The notes under the pieces were generated by a model. The model did no database searches. It saw only the letters and a program-made list of their open reading frames with translations, and had not been told where the DNA came from. A stretch of 64,000 bases of DNA from an uncultured Chlorobiales bacterium (GTDB taxonomy: Bacteria > Bacteroidota > Chlorobiia > Chlorobiales > Chlorobiaceae), in the NCBI GenBank assembly GCA_903929135.1, contig CAIYTH010000033.1, forward strand, positions 32,990 through 96,989. The letters are read 5' to 3'. A program made the translations under genes and the position numbers. Of this stretch, positions 17,198-25,631 are shown piece after piece. Each line of letters opens with the position of its first letter. Position 1 is the first letter of the stretch.

Positions 17198-18829
17198 ATG
17201 CACCGAAATTACTTTGCGCTGTACCATGCCGCACAGGAACTGCACGAAGTGATTGCGGGGGGGTACCTTTTCGAAATCCATTCGCAGGACAGGAACGAAC
17301 TCACCCTGAGCTTCGTCACGCCTGACGGCCGTCACCTGCAGCTCATCGTCACCGTGCGCGCACAGGAGTTCTCGATCTCGACGCGGGAAGGGCTGAACCG
17401 GAAGCGCCGGAACGCTGCGGCCATCATGACCATGGCTTACGAACTGCAGGTCACCGGCGTCAGCATGGCGCCACGCGACCGGGAGATCCTCATCGCACTC
17501 GAAAGGGAGCACCTCATCGTGGTCAGGTTCTTCAGCGCCGATACCAACGTGCTGCTGGTCCACGAAGGCCGGATCGTCGATGCCTTCAAGGACAAGCGGG
17601 TACTCGAAGGTACGCCCTTCTACTCAGGAGCCTCCGGGGAGACGGTATTCCGGTCACTCGAACTCCTGGCAGGCGACAAAGCTCATTTCCTGGCCCGGTT
17701 TCAGGCCTCGGACGCCAGTGCCCCTCTCGACAGGCGCCTTGCCTCCTTCCTGCCCGGCTTCGACCGTGCGCTCGCCAGGAAGCTCGTCATGCGTGCGGGA
17801 GGCGACCCCTCGCCGGAAGCGCTCTTCAGCGCCCTCACCGGAATCCTCTACGAGCTCGCATCCCCATCACCCTGTGTTATTGAATCTGCCGGAAAAGCCC
17901 CGGAATTCTCGATCCTCGAGCCACCGGAAGGGAGCGAATCAAGCCGTTTCGAGGAGGTGCTCGAAGCCCTGAGCCACTACACACGGAACATGCACCGGTT
18001 CCTGCACCTGCATGCAGGAACCGGCGATCTGCGTAAAGACCTTCTGCAGCGCATCGGCAGAACGGAGCGGGAGATTGCGGAACTGGAGACTGCAGACCCC
18101 CTGGAGGCAGCCGGTCGCTATGAAACCTTCGGGCACCTGCTTACCGGAGCCATCGGCAAGGCGGAGTCAACCTCCGGTAGAGTCACCGTGCCGAACCTGT
18201 TCGAGCCTGACACCCCGGATGTCAGCATAGCGGTCAAACCGGAACTCAACCTGCAGCAGAACGCCGCATGGTACTTCTCCCGGGCCGCCAGAAGCCGGGA
18301 GAAAGTTCAGGCAACCGAAGCGAGGCGGTCGCTGCTCGATGCACGGCTCCGCTCGCTCCGGCTGAAGCTCGACCAGCTCGAGGTCGCACAATCCGGGGAA
18401 GAGCTTCGGCAGCTGATCGGCAAGGGAAAGCAATCGAAGGAGAAGACGCCGGTCCAGGGACGCAAACAGCAGGATCGACAGGCCCGGTTTCGGACCGTAC
18501 CGCTGACCGCCGACATCACCCTCTATGTCGGCAAGGACGCCACAAACAATGAACTGCTGACCTTCGGCCACGCACGTCCCGACGATATCTGGCTGCACGC
18601 CCGCGGCGCATCGGGCTCGCATTGCGTGCTCAAGGGGGCCGGAATGGACCAGATGAGCGAGATCCGCCGGGCGGCTGAAATCGCAGCATGGTACTCTGCC
18701 GCCAGGACCTCGGGACTGGTGCCCGTCATCTACGCACTGAAGAAATATGTCCGGAAAGCCAGGGGGGCGACAGGAAGCGTCATCGTGGAACGGGAAAAGG
18801 TCCTCATGGTAAGGCCAAGGAAAGAGTGA
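17198..18829 (+). CDS. rqcH: RqcH-like NFACT-domain protein
   Basis: A 543-residue protein of the Rqc2/NEMF/RqcH (fibronectin-binding-like) family, which binds stalled 50S subunits and directs alanine tailing. An N-terminal NFACT-N domain (about 1-230) is followed by a charged coiled-coil (about 260-400). The C-terminal NFACT-R domain contains TLYVGKDATNNELLTF and DDIWLHARGASGSHCVLK, the best-conserved signature. The N-terminal segment departs from the usual start of the family (MSFDGxxL), so the exact first residues are less sure. It stands alone, and a GTCCAT repeat follows its stop codon. Confidence 0.85.
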   Translation: MHRNYFALYHAAQELHEVIAGGYLFEIHSQDRNELTLSFVTPDGRHLQLIVTVRAQEFSISTREGLNRKRRNAAAIMTMAYELQVTGVSMAPRDREILIALEREHLIVVRFFSADTNVLLVHEGRIVDAFKDKRVLEGTPFYSGASGETVFRSLELLAGDKAHFLARFQASDASAPLDRRLASFLPGFDRALARKLVMRAGGDPSPEALFSALTGILYELASPSPCVIESAGKAPEFSILEPPEGSESSRFEEVLEALSHYTRNMHRFLHLHAGTGDLRKDLLQRIGRTEREIAELETADPLEAAGRYETFGHLLTGAIGKAESTSGRVTVPNLFEPDTPDVSIAVKPELNLQQNAAWYFSRAARSREKVQATEARRSLLDARLRSLRLKLDQLEVAQSGEELRQLIGKGKQSKEKTPVQGRKQQDRQARFRTVPLTADITLYVGKDATNNELLTFGHARPDDIWLHARGASGSHCVLKGAGMDQMSEIRRAAEIAAWYSAARTSGLVPVIYALKKYVRKARGATGSVIVEREKVLMVRPRKE

Positions 18830-18831
18830 AA

Positions 18832-18865
18832 TGTAAGAATGGACGAAGTCCATCACGTCCATAAC
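18832..18865. repeat. short copy of the ATGGAC/GTCCAT repeat
   Basis: ATGTAAGAATGGACGAAGTC and the following CATCACGTCCATAACC match the larger block at 13966-14113. ATGGAC-GAA-GTCCAT forms a small perfect hairpin. It lies directly after the rqcH-like stop codon, in the same kind of 3' intergenic position. Confidence 0.6.
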
Positions 18866-18903
18866 CACAATATTTTCTTTAACCAGCAATTATCAACTGT
18901 CCT

Positions 18904-19272
18904 ATGCAAACTTACAAACTCGTCATGCCCGAGAACCTGAACCACTTCGGATTCCTGTTCGGTGGCAACCTGCTCAAATGGACCGACGAGATCGCCTATA
19001 TCGCCGTGACACTCGACTATCCCGGCTGCAATTTCGTAACGGTCGGCATGGACAAGATCGAGTTCAGGAAAAGCATCCGCCAGGGAACCATCCTCTGCTT
19101 CGAATCCAAACGTAACCGGGTCGGCAACACCTCGGTTGAATATGTAGTGGATGTCACCAGGGAGGATATCACGAGCGGCGAGAAGGAGCTGGTATTCACA
19201 ACGCGCATCACCTTCGTGAGCGTCGACTCGGATGGACGGAAACAGGCGATCTGTTCACTGAAAAAGAGATAG
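18904..19272 (+). CDS. hotdog-fold acyl-CoA thioesterase
   Basis: A 122-residue protein of the YciA/BACH type, which hydrolyses acyl-CoA to acid and Co[22 protein letters not shown] is the family active-site region, with the Asp on the long hotdog helix, and [21 protein letters not shown] is the second conserved strand region. Length matches single-domain bacterial members, which act as multimers. It stands alone, with the repeat upstream and the convergent permease gene downstream. The physiological acyl-CoA substrate is unknown. Confidence 0.85.
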   Translation: MQTYKLVMPENLNHFGFLFGGNLLKWTDEIAYIAVTLDYPGCNFVTVGMDKIEFRKSIRQGTILCFESKRNRVGNTSVEYVVDVTREDITSGEKELVFTTRITFVSVDSDGRKQAICSLKKR

Positions 19273-19310
19273 CTGGAAGGTGGCTGCAGCATGGACGCTC
19301 ATGCCCATGC

Positions 19311-20639
19311 TCAGCGCGTCGATCCGCTGATCGAGTTGCTCAGCCGCCGGAGCATGTACAAACCGATCGCCGCAAGCAGGATATCGGGCATCCAGACGGC
19401 GACAGCCGGCGACAGGATGCCTTTTTTCGTCATCTTTTCACCGCCGATCATCAGGGCCCAGTACATGACGAAAAAGAGCAGCGACAGACCGGCACCGACG
19501 CCGAACCCTCCCCTGCGGGCCATCACGCCGAGGGGGGCCCCCACGAGGGCAAACACGACGCAGGCGAACGAAAGCGAGTACTTCTTGTGATACTCGATCA
19601 TGGTCATGTAATACGCCTCACGGAAATGGTCGAGCTGATCCAGCCCGGAGCTCATATCCGCAATCCTTTTCTCCGTGACCTCGATCGCCCTGGTTACCCC
19701 TGGTTCAGTCGCCACCCGGGACGCAGCAGGATGTGACGGCCTTGAAGTCCGCCTGATCAACCCGACCTGGTTTTTCAGCTCATCGACACCGCTGTTGACC
19801 GCTCGTTCTGAAGCATCCACACGCAAACGCAATTCGCGGCCCACATCCAGAAGTTCGGAGGCAGACAGCTCGCGCCCGCCCCGCTTTCCCTTGTTTTTGT
19901 CGGAGCGTTCGAAGCCGTAACCCGTCGCCTCAAAAACGTAACGATGCTTTCTGAAATAAATCCTTCGATACTTGTTCATGCCCGGCAGGGAGAGTTCGTG
20001 GATCTGCCCATCCTCCAGGGTCATCACCAGGTAACGGTAATCGGGCGTGAAGGTGATCCTGCCCTGCCCGGCGGTAACGACCGTTCTGATGTTCGGCCGC
20101 TCCTTGTCGTACATGACGACATCTTCCAGGTCGCCGGTTTTGCCGTCGACCTTCCTCACCATGAGGGAAAACCCTTTGATCGCATTGGAAAACGACCCCT
20201 GGTCAACCGCGAAACCCGGTTTCAGGCGGGTAATGTCGGAAAGAAGCACATTTGCCCGGTAGTTGGCCTCCGGCAGCAACACATTATTGAAACGCTCATC
20301 GCAGAGCGCCAGGAGAAGGCTTCCGATGAGCACCGGCGTGATCAGCCGGTAAACCGAAATACCCCCGGAGCGCATCACGGTCATCTCCGAGCTGTTGGTC
20401 AGGGTACCGAATGCCATGACCGTGGCGATCAGCACTGACATGGGCAGGGCGAGGCTGACCATCCACGCCGATTCGAGAAGCACCATCTCGATCAGCACCC
20501 CTATATCGAGCCCTCTTCCCACCAGACGATCGATCAGGCCGGTCAGGAACGAGAGAATGAAAACGAACATGATGGTAAAAAAACCGAAGAACAGCGGTCC
20601 GGCATGCGCCTTCAGAATATATCTATCGAGAATTTTCAT
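19311..20639 (-). CDS. LptF/LptG-family lipopolysaccharide export permease
   Basis: A 442-residue YjgP/YjgQ-family protein starting MKILDRYILKAHAGPLFFGF, the usual start of LptF and LptG. It has three N-terminal helices, a long periplasmic beta-jellyroll (about 130-270) and three C-terminal helices (YSLSFACVVFALVGAPLGVMARR is the first). A charged, coiled stretch of about 80 residues inserted before the last helices (near residues 270-350) is longer than usual. The protein should pair with LptB to lift LPS from the inner membrane. Whether it is LptF or LptG cannot be told without a comparison. It is on its own here. Confidence 0.85.
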   Translation of the reverse strand: MKILDRYILKAHAGPLFFGFFTIMFVFILSFLTGLIDRLVGRGLDIGVLIEMVLLESAWMVSLALPMSVLIATVMAFGTLTNSSEMTVMRSGGISVYRLITPVLIGSLLLALCDERFNNVLLPEANYRANVLLSDITRLKPGFAVDQGSFSNAIKGFSLMVRKVDGKTGDLEDVVMYDKERPNIRTVVTAGQGRITFTPDYRYLVMTLEDGQIHELSLPGMNKYRRIYFRKHRYVFEATGYGFERSDKNKGKRGGRELSASELLDVGRELRLRVDASERAVNSGVDELKNQVGLIRRTSRPSHPAASRVATEPGVTRAIEVTEKRIADMSSGLDQLDHFREAYYMTMIEYHKKYSLSFACVVFALVGAPLGVMARRGGFGVGAGLSLLFFVMYWALMIGGEKMTKKGILSPAVAVWMPDILLAAIGLYMLRRLSNSISGSTR

Positions 20640-20941
20640 CGACGGTCCGTTAATGCCTGATATCCTACCCCGCACCAGGTTCCGCCGAATCCGGCAGAAC
20701 AAGTGAAGCACACAATATACGGCAGAACCGGCCGACTGCAATATCTCCACCGTTGCGATACCCTTTGCCGGTTGAACACCATCCCGATGACGAAAAAAAG
20801 TGAAATTTCGGCCACTGCGTAGTGAGGCATTATATAATTTTCATTATATATCACATATACGAGCGCATGACATCCCTGGCATTCTGAATGCCGGCCGCAC
20901 GGATGCGAAGATAGTGCGCACAAACAAACACCCCCTCTGCC

Positions 20942-22885
20942 ATGCTTACGGAAACTTCATTTTCGGGCATCAGACAACCGAAGAAGAGCGAGTTCGTACA
21001 CTTCGAATCCTTTGAGGAACCGGTCTTTGTCATGGACACCAAAGGCGACATCCTCTACGCCAACAGCATCTTCACCGAACGATTCCTGAAAAGTCCCCAT
21101 ATCGGTGCAGACCTCAACCTGTTCGTCCAGGATTCATCCAGACCAGTCGTCATGGCTTTTCATGCCGACTGGGAAAGCATGAGCAAAGAGGTGTTGCGCA
21201 CCAACGAACGGTTCACTTTCGACAAGGACCTGGATGAGTGCACTCTGCGGTATACCCTCTATCCCTACAACAGTTCGCATCTTCTGGTCATCGCCCAGGA
21301 CATCACCGAGCAGAAGAGATTTGAGCGCCAGGCCCGCCAGGGCAAGGAGCTCCTGAGTGCTCTGGTCAACGCCATACCGGCATCGGTCATCATCGTGGAT
21401 GCCAATATGCACCTTGTCGGCTGGAACCGGTTTTCCCAGGAAACCATCAACGGAAAGTCCGAGAAAGAGATGATGTCCGGCGTCAATCCGTTCGGCCGCG
21501 TCCATCCGGACGATCTTTACGAGCTCAAGAAGCTCTTCTTCAATATACTCAAGCTCGATGTCGAGGAATCAGCCGAATTCAGGATGTTCCATAAGGATGG
21601 CCCTCCTTACAAATGGGCGACGATACGGGGAAAACGGATCATCATCGAGGAGAAGCCGTGCGTGATCGCCGTCGTTACGGAAACGACCGATCTGGTGTCA
21701 GCCGAAGAACGGCGAAACAGCCAGGAGTCCCGGTTGCATCAGATCCCGAAAATGGAACTGCTCGGCCAGTTTACCGGAGGCATTGCCCACGATTTCAACA
21801 ATTCGCTCACCGGGATTCTCATCAACACGGAACAACTGCTTGAAAAGCTCGACCCGGAGCTTCCGTTCGTCGAAAACATCAGGGATATCCGCAGGTCCGC
21901 CCTTGTTTCGGCCGATATGACCCGCAAGCTTCTCGATTTCGTCAGGAACGAAACCTCTGAACCCGAGATCATCTGCCTGAACAAGGAGATCGAAAACCTG
22001 ATCCCGATGCTCAAACGGATGATCGGCGAGAACATCCGGATCGAATGGGCCCCCGGCGGCAGTGATCCCCAGGTGCGAATCGATCCCTCCCAGGTCGACC
22101 AGATCGTCTCCAACCTGTGCATCAATGCCAGGGATGCCATTTCCGGCAGCGGAAAAATAATCATCGCGACGGGCAGCATACACGTCGAGCAGTCCGACTG
22201 CGACGATGGACATCCATGTCTGAGTCCGGGAGAGTATGTTTCCGTTTCTATCTCAGATAACGGCAGCGGCATCGACACGCAGACACTGCCCCATATCTTC
22301 GAGCCCTTCTTCACCACGAAGAGTGCAGACAAAGGCACCGGCCTGGGGCTTTCCCTGGTCCGTGGAACGCTACAGCAGAACAACGGGTTCATCGACTGCC
22401 GGTCGAATCCGGGAAAAGGCACCACCTTCAACGTCTATCTGCCGGAATATCGGGAGTCAGCGATGCAGCCGGCAGCCCCGCAGAGTGAACCATTGCCGGA
22501 ATTACCCATAAAAACGATACTTCTGGTCGAGGATGAAATCAATATCCTCAAGTTCATCAAGGATATCCTCGAGGAGAAGGGTTTTACGGTCTTTGCAGCT
22601 CAGGATGCCGAAACGGCCTGCCGGATTTTTGCCAGGCAATCGTCCAGGATCGACCTGCTGATAACCGACATCATCCTGCCGAAGATGAACGGCGTGCAGC
22701 TCGCCCGGAAGCTGACTGACGCACAGCCCGACATGAAACTGCTCTTCATGTCGGGCTATGCTCCCGAAACGCTCTGCCAGCAAAGAAGTTTCGAGGAGGG
22801 AGTCGACTTCATCCAGAAACCGTTCGGTCTCCACGATTTCATGAAAATCGTGCACCAGACCCTGGTAGCGCCTGCGAATCAATAA
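20942..22885 (+). CDS. PAS-domain hybrid histidine kinase
   Basis: A 647-residue soluble sensor. There are two PAS domains (about 20-120 and 137-255), a dimerisation/phosphoacceptor helix with H283 in GGIAHDFNNSLTGIL, an HATPase domain with DNGSGI and GTGLGLSLVRG, and a C-terminal receiver whose acceptor is D576 in LLITDIILPKMNG. There is no membrane segment, so the signal is cytoplasmic. No response regulator gene is adjacent. The architecture closely resembles the kinase at 49287-51656. The AHDFNN box places both in the FixL/NtrB-like group. Confidence 0.9.
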   Translation: MLTETSFSGIRQPKKSEFVHFESFEEPVFVMDTKGDILYANSIFTERFLKSPHIGADLNLFVQDSSRPVVMAFHADWESMSKEVLRTNERFTFDKDLDECTLRYTLYPYNSSHLLVIAQDITEQKRFERQARQGKELLSALVNAIPASVIIVDANMHLVGWNRFSQETINGKSEKEMMSGVNPFGRVHPDDLYELKKLFFNILKLDVEESAEFRMFHKDGPPYKWATIRGKRIIIEEKPCVIAVVTETTDLVSAEERRNSQESRLHQIPKMELLGQFTGGIAHDFNNSLTGILINTEQLLEKLDPELPFVENIRDIRRSALVSADMTRKLLDFVRNETSEPEIICLNKEIENLIPMLKRMIGENIRIEWAPGGSDPQVRIDPSQVDQIVSNLCINARDAISGSGKIIIATGSIHVEQSDCDDGHPCLSPGEYVSVSISDNGSGIDTQTLPHIFEPFFTTKSADKGTGLGLSLVRGTLQQNNGFIDCRSNPGKGTTFNVYLPEYRESAMQPAAPQSEPLPELPIKTILLVEDEINILKFIKDILEEKGFTVFAAQDAETACRIFARQSSRIDLLITDIILPKMNGVQLARKLTDAQPDMKLLFMSGYAPETLCQQRSFEEGVDFIQKPFGLHDFMKIVHQTLVAPANQ

Positions 22886-23117
22886 AATACTGACGGCAGG
22901 AGCTGACCGTCGGATACCGGCGTCCTCTCCCGCTAAGTCCCCCTGCACAAGTCTCCCCCGCCTTCACGAATACACCGTTTCCCTGTTTGTCCTGGCAACA
23001 CCATCCACATCCCGTTCGGGCTCGTTTCCCGATGAATTTGCGTTATAAGAACGGGAACCCCCGGATTGAGCACGGGATGTCAAGAACCACCGTACGAGAA
23101 ACAAGGAATGGAATTCG

Positions 23118-23645
23118 ATGAAACAGAAAGCCACGAAAAGAGAGAAACTGATCGACGAAATTGATCGTGCCAGACATCACGGAGCTGAATTCATCAGCTA
23201 TCCCGGCCATGAAAACGCCATCAGGATCGAGAAAGCGATCGAGTACCTCGAGAGGATGCCTGAGGAGCTTGTCGGCATGTCCGGAGATATCGCGAGATGG
23301 TACGAGTGCGACACCTCCGGCAACCGGCTCATCAGGGCCCGTGAGATTTATGAAGGCCTGACCATGCACGCCTCAGGCGTCATCGTCTGGGACGGAAGCG
23401 CGGACACTTACTGCGGGGAGTGGATCGGGCTGAAAGGCATGCCCCGTTCGTTCGGAGCACCTGACACCAGCGGTGAAGGCCGGAAGCTCGTTGCCGTTTG
23501 CCTCGAACGTCAGCGACTCGACGAGGACACGCTGGAACTTGCCTTCAAGGCAGCATATGCCAGAGGGGACAGCTCCCCTTCCGTCCACGAAGTGTTTCGT
23601 GTCAACGAACTGGCCACCATCGTCACCTTCGAAGGCTGGCCCTGA
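23118..23645 (+). CDS. hypothetical protein, 175 residues
   Basis: I do not recognise a family. The protein is soluble, balanced in charge, and has a helical N-terminal third (KREKLIDEIDRARHHGAEF) followed by a region rich in W, G and C (SGVIVWDGSADTYCGEWIG). There is no signal peptide or membrane segment. AAGGAA lies upstream of the ATG and codon use matches neighbours, which supports expression. It is the first of three adjacent unrecognised genes after the hybrid kinase. Confidence 0.6.
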   Translation: MKQKATKREKLIDEIDRARHHGAEFISYPGHENAIRIEKAIEYLERMPEELVGMSGDIARWYECDTSGNRLIRAREIYEGLTMHASGVIVWDGSADTYCGEWIGLKGMPRSFGAPDTSGEGRKLVAVCLERQRLDEDTLELAFKAAYARGDSSPSVHEVFRVNELATIVTFEGWP

Positions 23646-23774
23646 CGCCGGGTTCCCGCCCTGCCATGCCGACCTCACCGACTTAGGCAAGGCGAGGTTT
23701 TGCGTGGTCCCTTCGCAGGTTTATGACTATCTTGTCGTTGCCGGGCAACCACTCCCAAACCAATCACTGAAACC

Positions 23775-24134
23775 ATGAGCGAATCGATAAACCTCAATGA
23801 CGATCCGAAATACTCCAGGGTGCTCGCAGACCTGGACAACATCGAAACCAGACTCCTTGAAAACGGCAAACTGATGGAGCTCACCGGAACCGTCGCCAGC
23901 AGCGTCACGATTGAATTCGGGATTTACGGCGAAGGCAAGGATGCCGAACCGAGCATCCTCATCAGGGTCACCACGCCCGACGAAATCGACCCGGAGGAGG
24001 ATGTGCTCGACGACTTCGAGGATTTCGTCATCGAAGAGCTCGAAGCCGCATCACTCGAATGGTCACAGGAGGTCAAAAACTCACTCGGAGACAACCGCCA
24101 GATCATCCTCATCATCAACGAAGAGGAGTACTGA
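23775..24134 (+). CDS. hypothetical acidic protein, 119 residues
   Basis: A small, strongly acidic, soluble protein with a DEIDPEEDVLDDFEDF stretch near residue 70 and an acidic end (INEEEY). No family is recognised. The N-terminal half reads as a beta-rich fold (SSVTIEFGIYGEG) and the C-terminal half as a helix. It lies 129 bp after the previous unknown gene on the same strand and converges with the 177-residue gene beyond it. Acidic proteins of this size can be antagonists or anti-toxins, but nothing here shows that. Confidence 0.6.
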   Translation: MSESINLNDDPKYSRVLADLDNIETRLLENGKLMELTGTVASSVTIEFGIYGEGKDAEPSILIRVTTPDEIDPEEDVLDDFEDFVIEELEAASLEWSQEVKNSLGDNRQIILIINEEEY

Positions 24135-24175
24135 TACTGAGGCCTGCGAGCGGAACTCCGTCCCGGAGGGCAACC

Positions 24176-24709
24176 TCACCCGCCGGCGTTCCGGTCGCTG
24201 AAGATCACCTTCGGCTTCGCATCCTCCCAGATGGTGCCGTACCTGACCTTTTCAGCATCCGTAAACCGGATCGAACCTGCCAGGAACCATGTACCGGGCT
24301 GCTTTTCCGGGTCATCTCCCTCTGTGGTGCCCAGATGCTGCAGATCGGCCACATTGCCTCCTTCGCCGCGGATCACCCGCCAGTGCCCCATGATATAGTG
24401 CTTCGAATCGGCAGCCACCACATCCAGCACCTCTTCGATCGCACCCATGTCGCCGTCGCCCCGCAGGGCAAGCCCTCCGTAAGCATAGGCTGCGGAGTGG
24501 TGCTCTTCGAGCACGAAGCGGATGTATTTGTTCCGCACCATGTGATGCAGTTCAAGTTCGTCGATCAGGTAGATGAACTGCCGCCCCTCCTCCGAAACCC
24601 CTGAAATCGACCTCGGCACTATGCCGTTCTCTTTCGCAAGGCTCGAATACCACTCCGAAAACTCCTCGAAAAGCTCCGAAAGCAGCTCCCTTGATTCATT
24701 GTATTCCAT
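24176..24709 (-). CDS. hypothetical protein, 177 residues
   Basis: A soluble acidic protein of unrecognised family. It has a helical N-terminus (YNESRELLSELFEEFSEWY), then alternating hydrophobic strands and a histidine-containing middle (ELELHHMVRNKYIRFVLEEHH). The start has no evident ribosome-binding site, but no other in-frame start fits better. It converges with the 119-residue gene and is divergent from aioB, 418 bp away. No signal peptide or membrane helix is present. Confidence 0.55.
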   Translation of the reverse strand: MEYNESRELLSELFEEFSEWYSSLAKENGIVPRSISGVSEEGRQFIYLIDELELHHMVRNKYIRFVLEEHHSAAYAYGGLALRGDGDMGAIEEVLDVVAADSKHYIMGHWRVIRGEGGNVADLQHLGTTEGDDPEKQPGTWFLAGSIRFTDAEKVRYGTIWEDAKPKVIFSDRNAGG

Positions 24710-25127
24710 ACATGAGGATGGTAAAATGATAATAATACGCAGTTCCGGTGAACAGCTGAACCTTATGCACTGAGGCCGGAAAAGCTGCTCTCCTTAAGAT
24801 ACATACAGCAGTTCCTCCTGCACCCCTTGATTATGCAACTGATCCGATAAAACTCCCAAAGATGCGCAAACCCCCGCCCTTCACCTCGGCAGGCAGGGCG
24901 ATCATGGTTATTCCGGAACATAACCGTACATTGGTGTAGAAATCAATTCTTCTCCGCACCGACCTCAGCAATGCATGCTGTCAACCGAAATTAACCTTTC
25001 CTGAGTTGCCGTACCGCGAATCGCGGCCCCATCAGACCTCCGAATTTCAAGTAGTAGCAGACAGAGAAGTGCGTTTGCCTTCCCTATGGTGTTATCCGAT
25101 TTCCGAATCGTTAACCAAGGAGCAACC
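24710..25127. promoter_or_regulatory. intergenic region upstream of aioBA with two dyads
   Basis: No gene is seen in these 418 bases. Two symmetric elements are visible. GGTTAT-TCCGGAAC-ATAACC at 24906-24925 is a dyad with a further TTCCGGAA core. CGATT-TCCG-AATCG at 25097-25110, flanked by GTTA and TTAAC, lies just before the AAGGAG ribosome-binding site of aioB (25117-25122). A small palindrome CCGCGAATCGCGG is at 25014-25026. A clear sigma-54 motif (TGGCAC-N5-TTGC) was looked for and not found. That any dyad is an operator is inference. Confidence 0.35.
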
Positions 25128-25619
25128 ATGTCACCACTCAACCGCAGAGAATTCCTGCAGACCTCTTCCGCAAGCCTTGCACTGGCGGTTCTGGGCCTTT
25201 CCGGAAAAGCGGATGGCGCTGCCGCCAACAAGTACCCTTCGATCAGGATAGGCAACATCCGTGACCTCAAGACCGGGGAACCGGTCCAGTTCAACTATCC
25301 AGACAAATCCTCCCCTTGCAACGTGGTCATGCTGAATGGCAATGCTGTCGGCGGCATCGGTCCATTCAGCAACGTCGTCGCCTTTTCAGCCCTCTGCCCG
25401 CACATGGGTTGTCCCGTCAACTACAGCAACGGCCGCTTCGTGTGCGGTTGCCACTATTCGATGTTCGATGCGGCCAAAAACGGCCAGACCTACCAGGGCC
25501 TCGCTTCGCAATGGCTGGCTCAGGTCTCGCTGCGGCTTGACAAGGCCAGCGGCAACATCTATGCGGAAGGGATCGAAGGGCTCGTCTACGGAAGGATCGG
25601 CAACCTGAACATCAGCTGA
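25128..25619 (+). CDS. aioB: arsenite oxidase small (Rieske) subunit
   Basis: A 163-residue Rieske protein. The N-terminus RREFLQTSSASLALAVLGL is a twin-arginine signal, as in AioB of aerobic arsenite oxidisers, so the folded complex is exported to the periplasm. The [2Fe-2S] ligands lie in CPHMGCPV and CGCHYS (Cys-x-His and Cys-x2-His). The start at 25128 has AAGGAG upstream. aioA follows 12 bp later. The subunit takes electrons from the molybdenum/[3Fe-4S] subunit and passes them to a cytochrome or similar carrier. Confidence 0.9.
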   Translation: MSPLNRREFLQTSSASLALAVLGLSGKADGAAANKYPSIRIGNIRDLKTGEPVQFNYPDKSSPCNVVMLNGNAVGGIGPFSNVVAFSALCPHMGCPVNYSNGRFVCGCHYSMFDAAKNGQTYQGLASQWLAQVSLRLDKASGNIYAEGIEGLVYGRIGNLNIS

Positions 25620-25631
25620 GGAGATACGACC

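Noticed and set aside
24710..25127. Sigma-54 promoter upstream of aioB
   Set aside because: No TGGCAC-N5-TTGC match was found on the plus strand by eye, although aio operons elsewhere use one.
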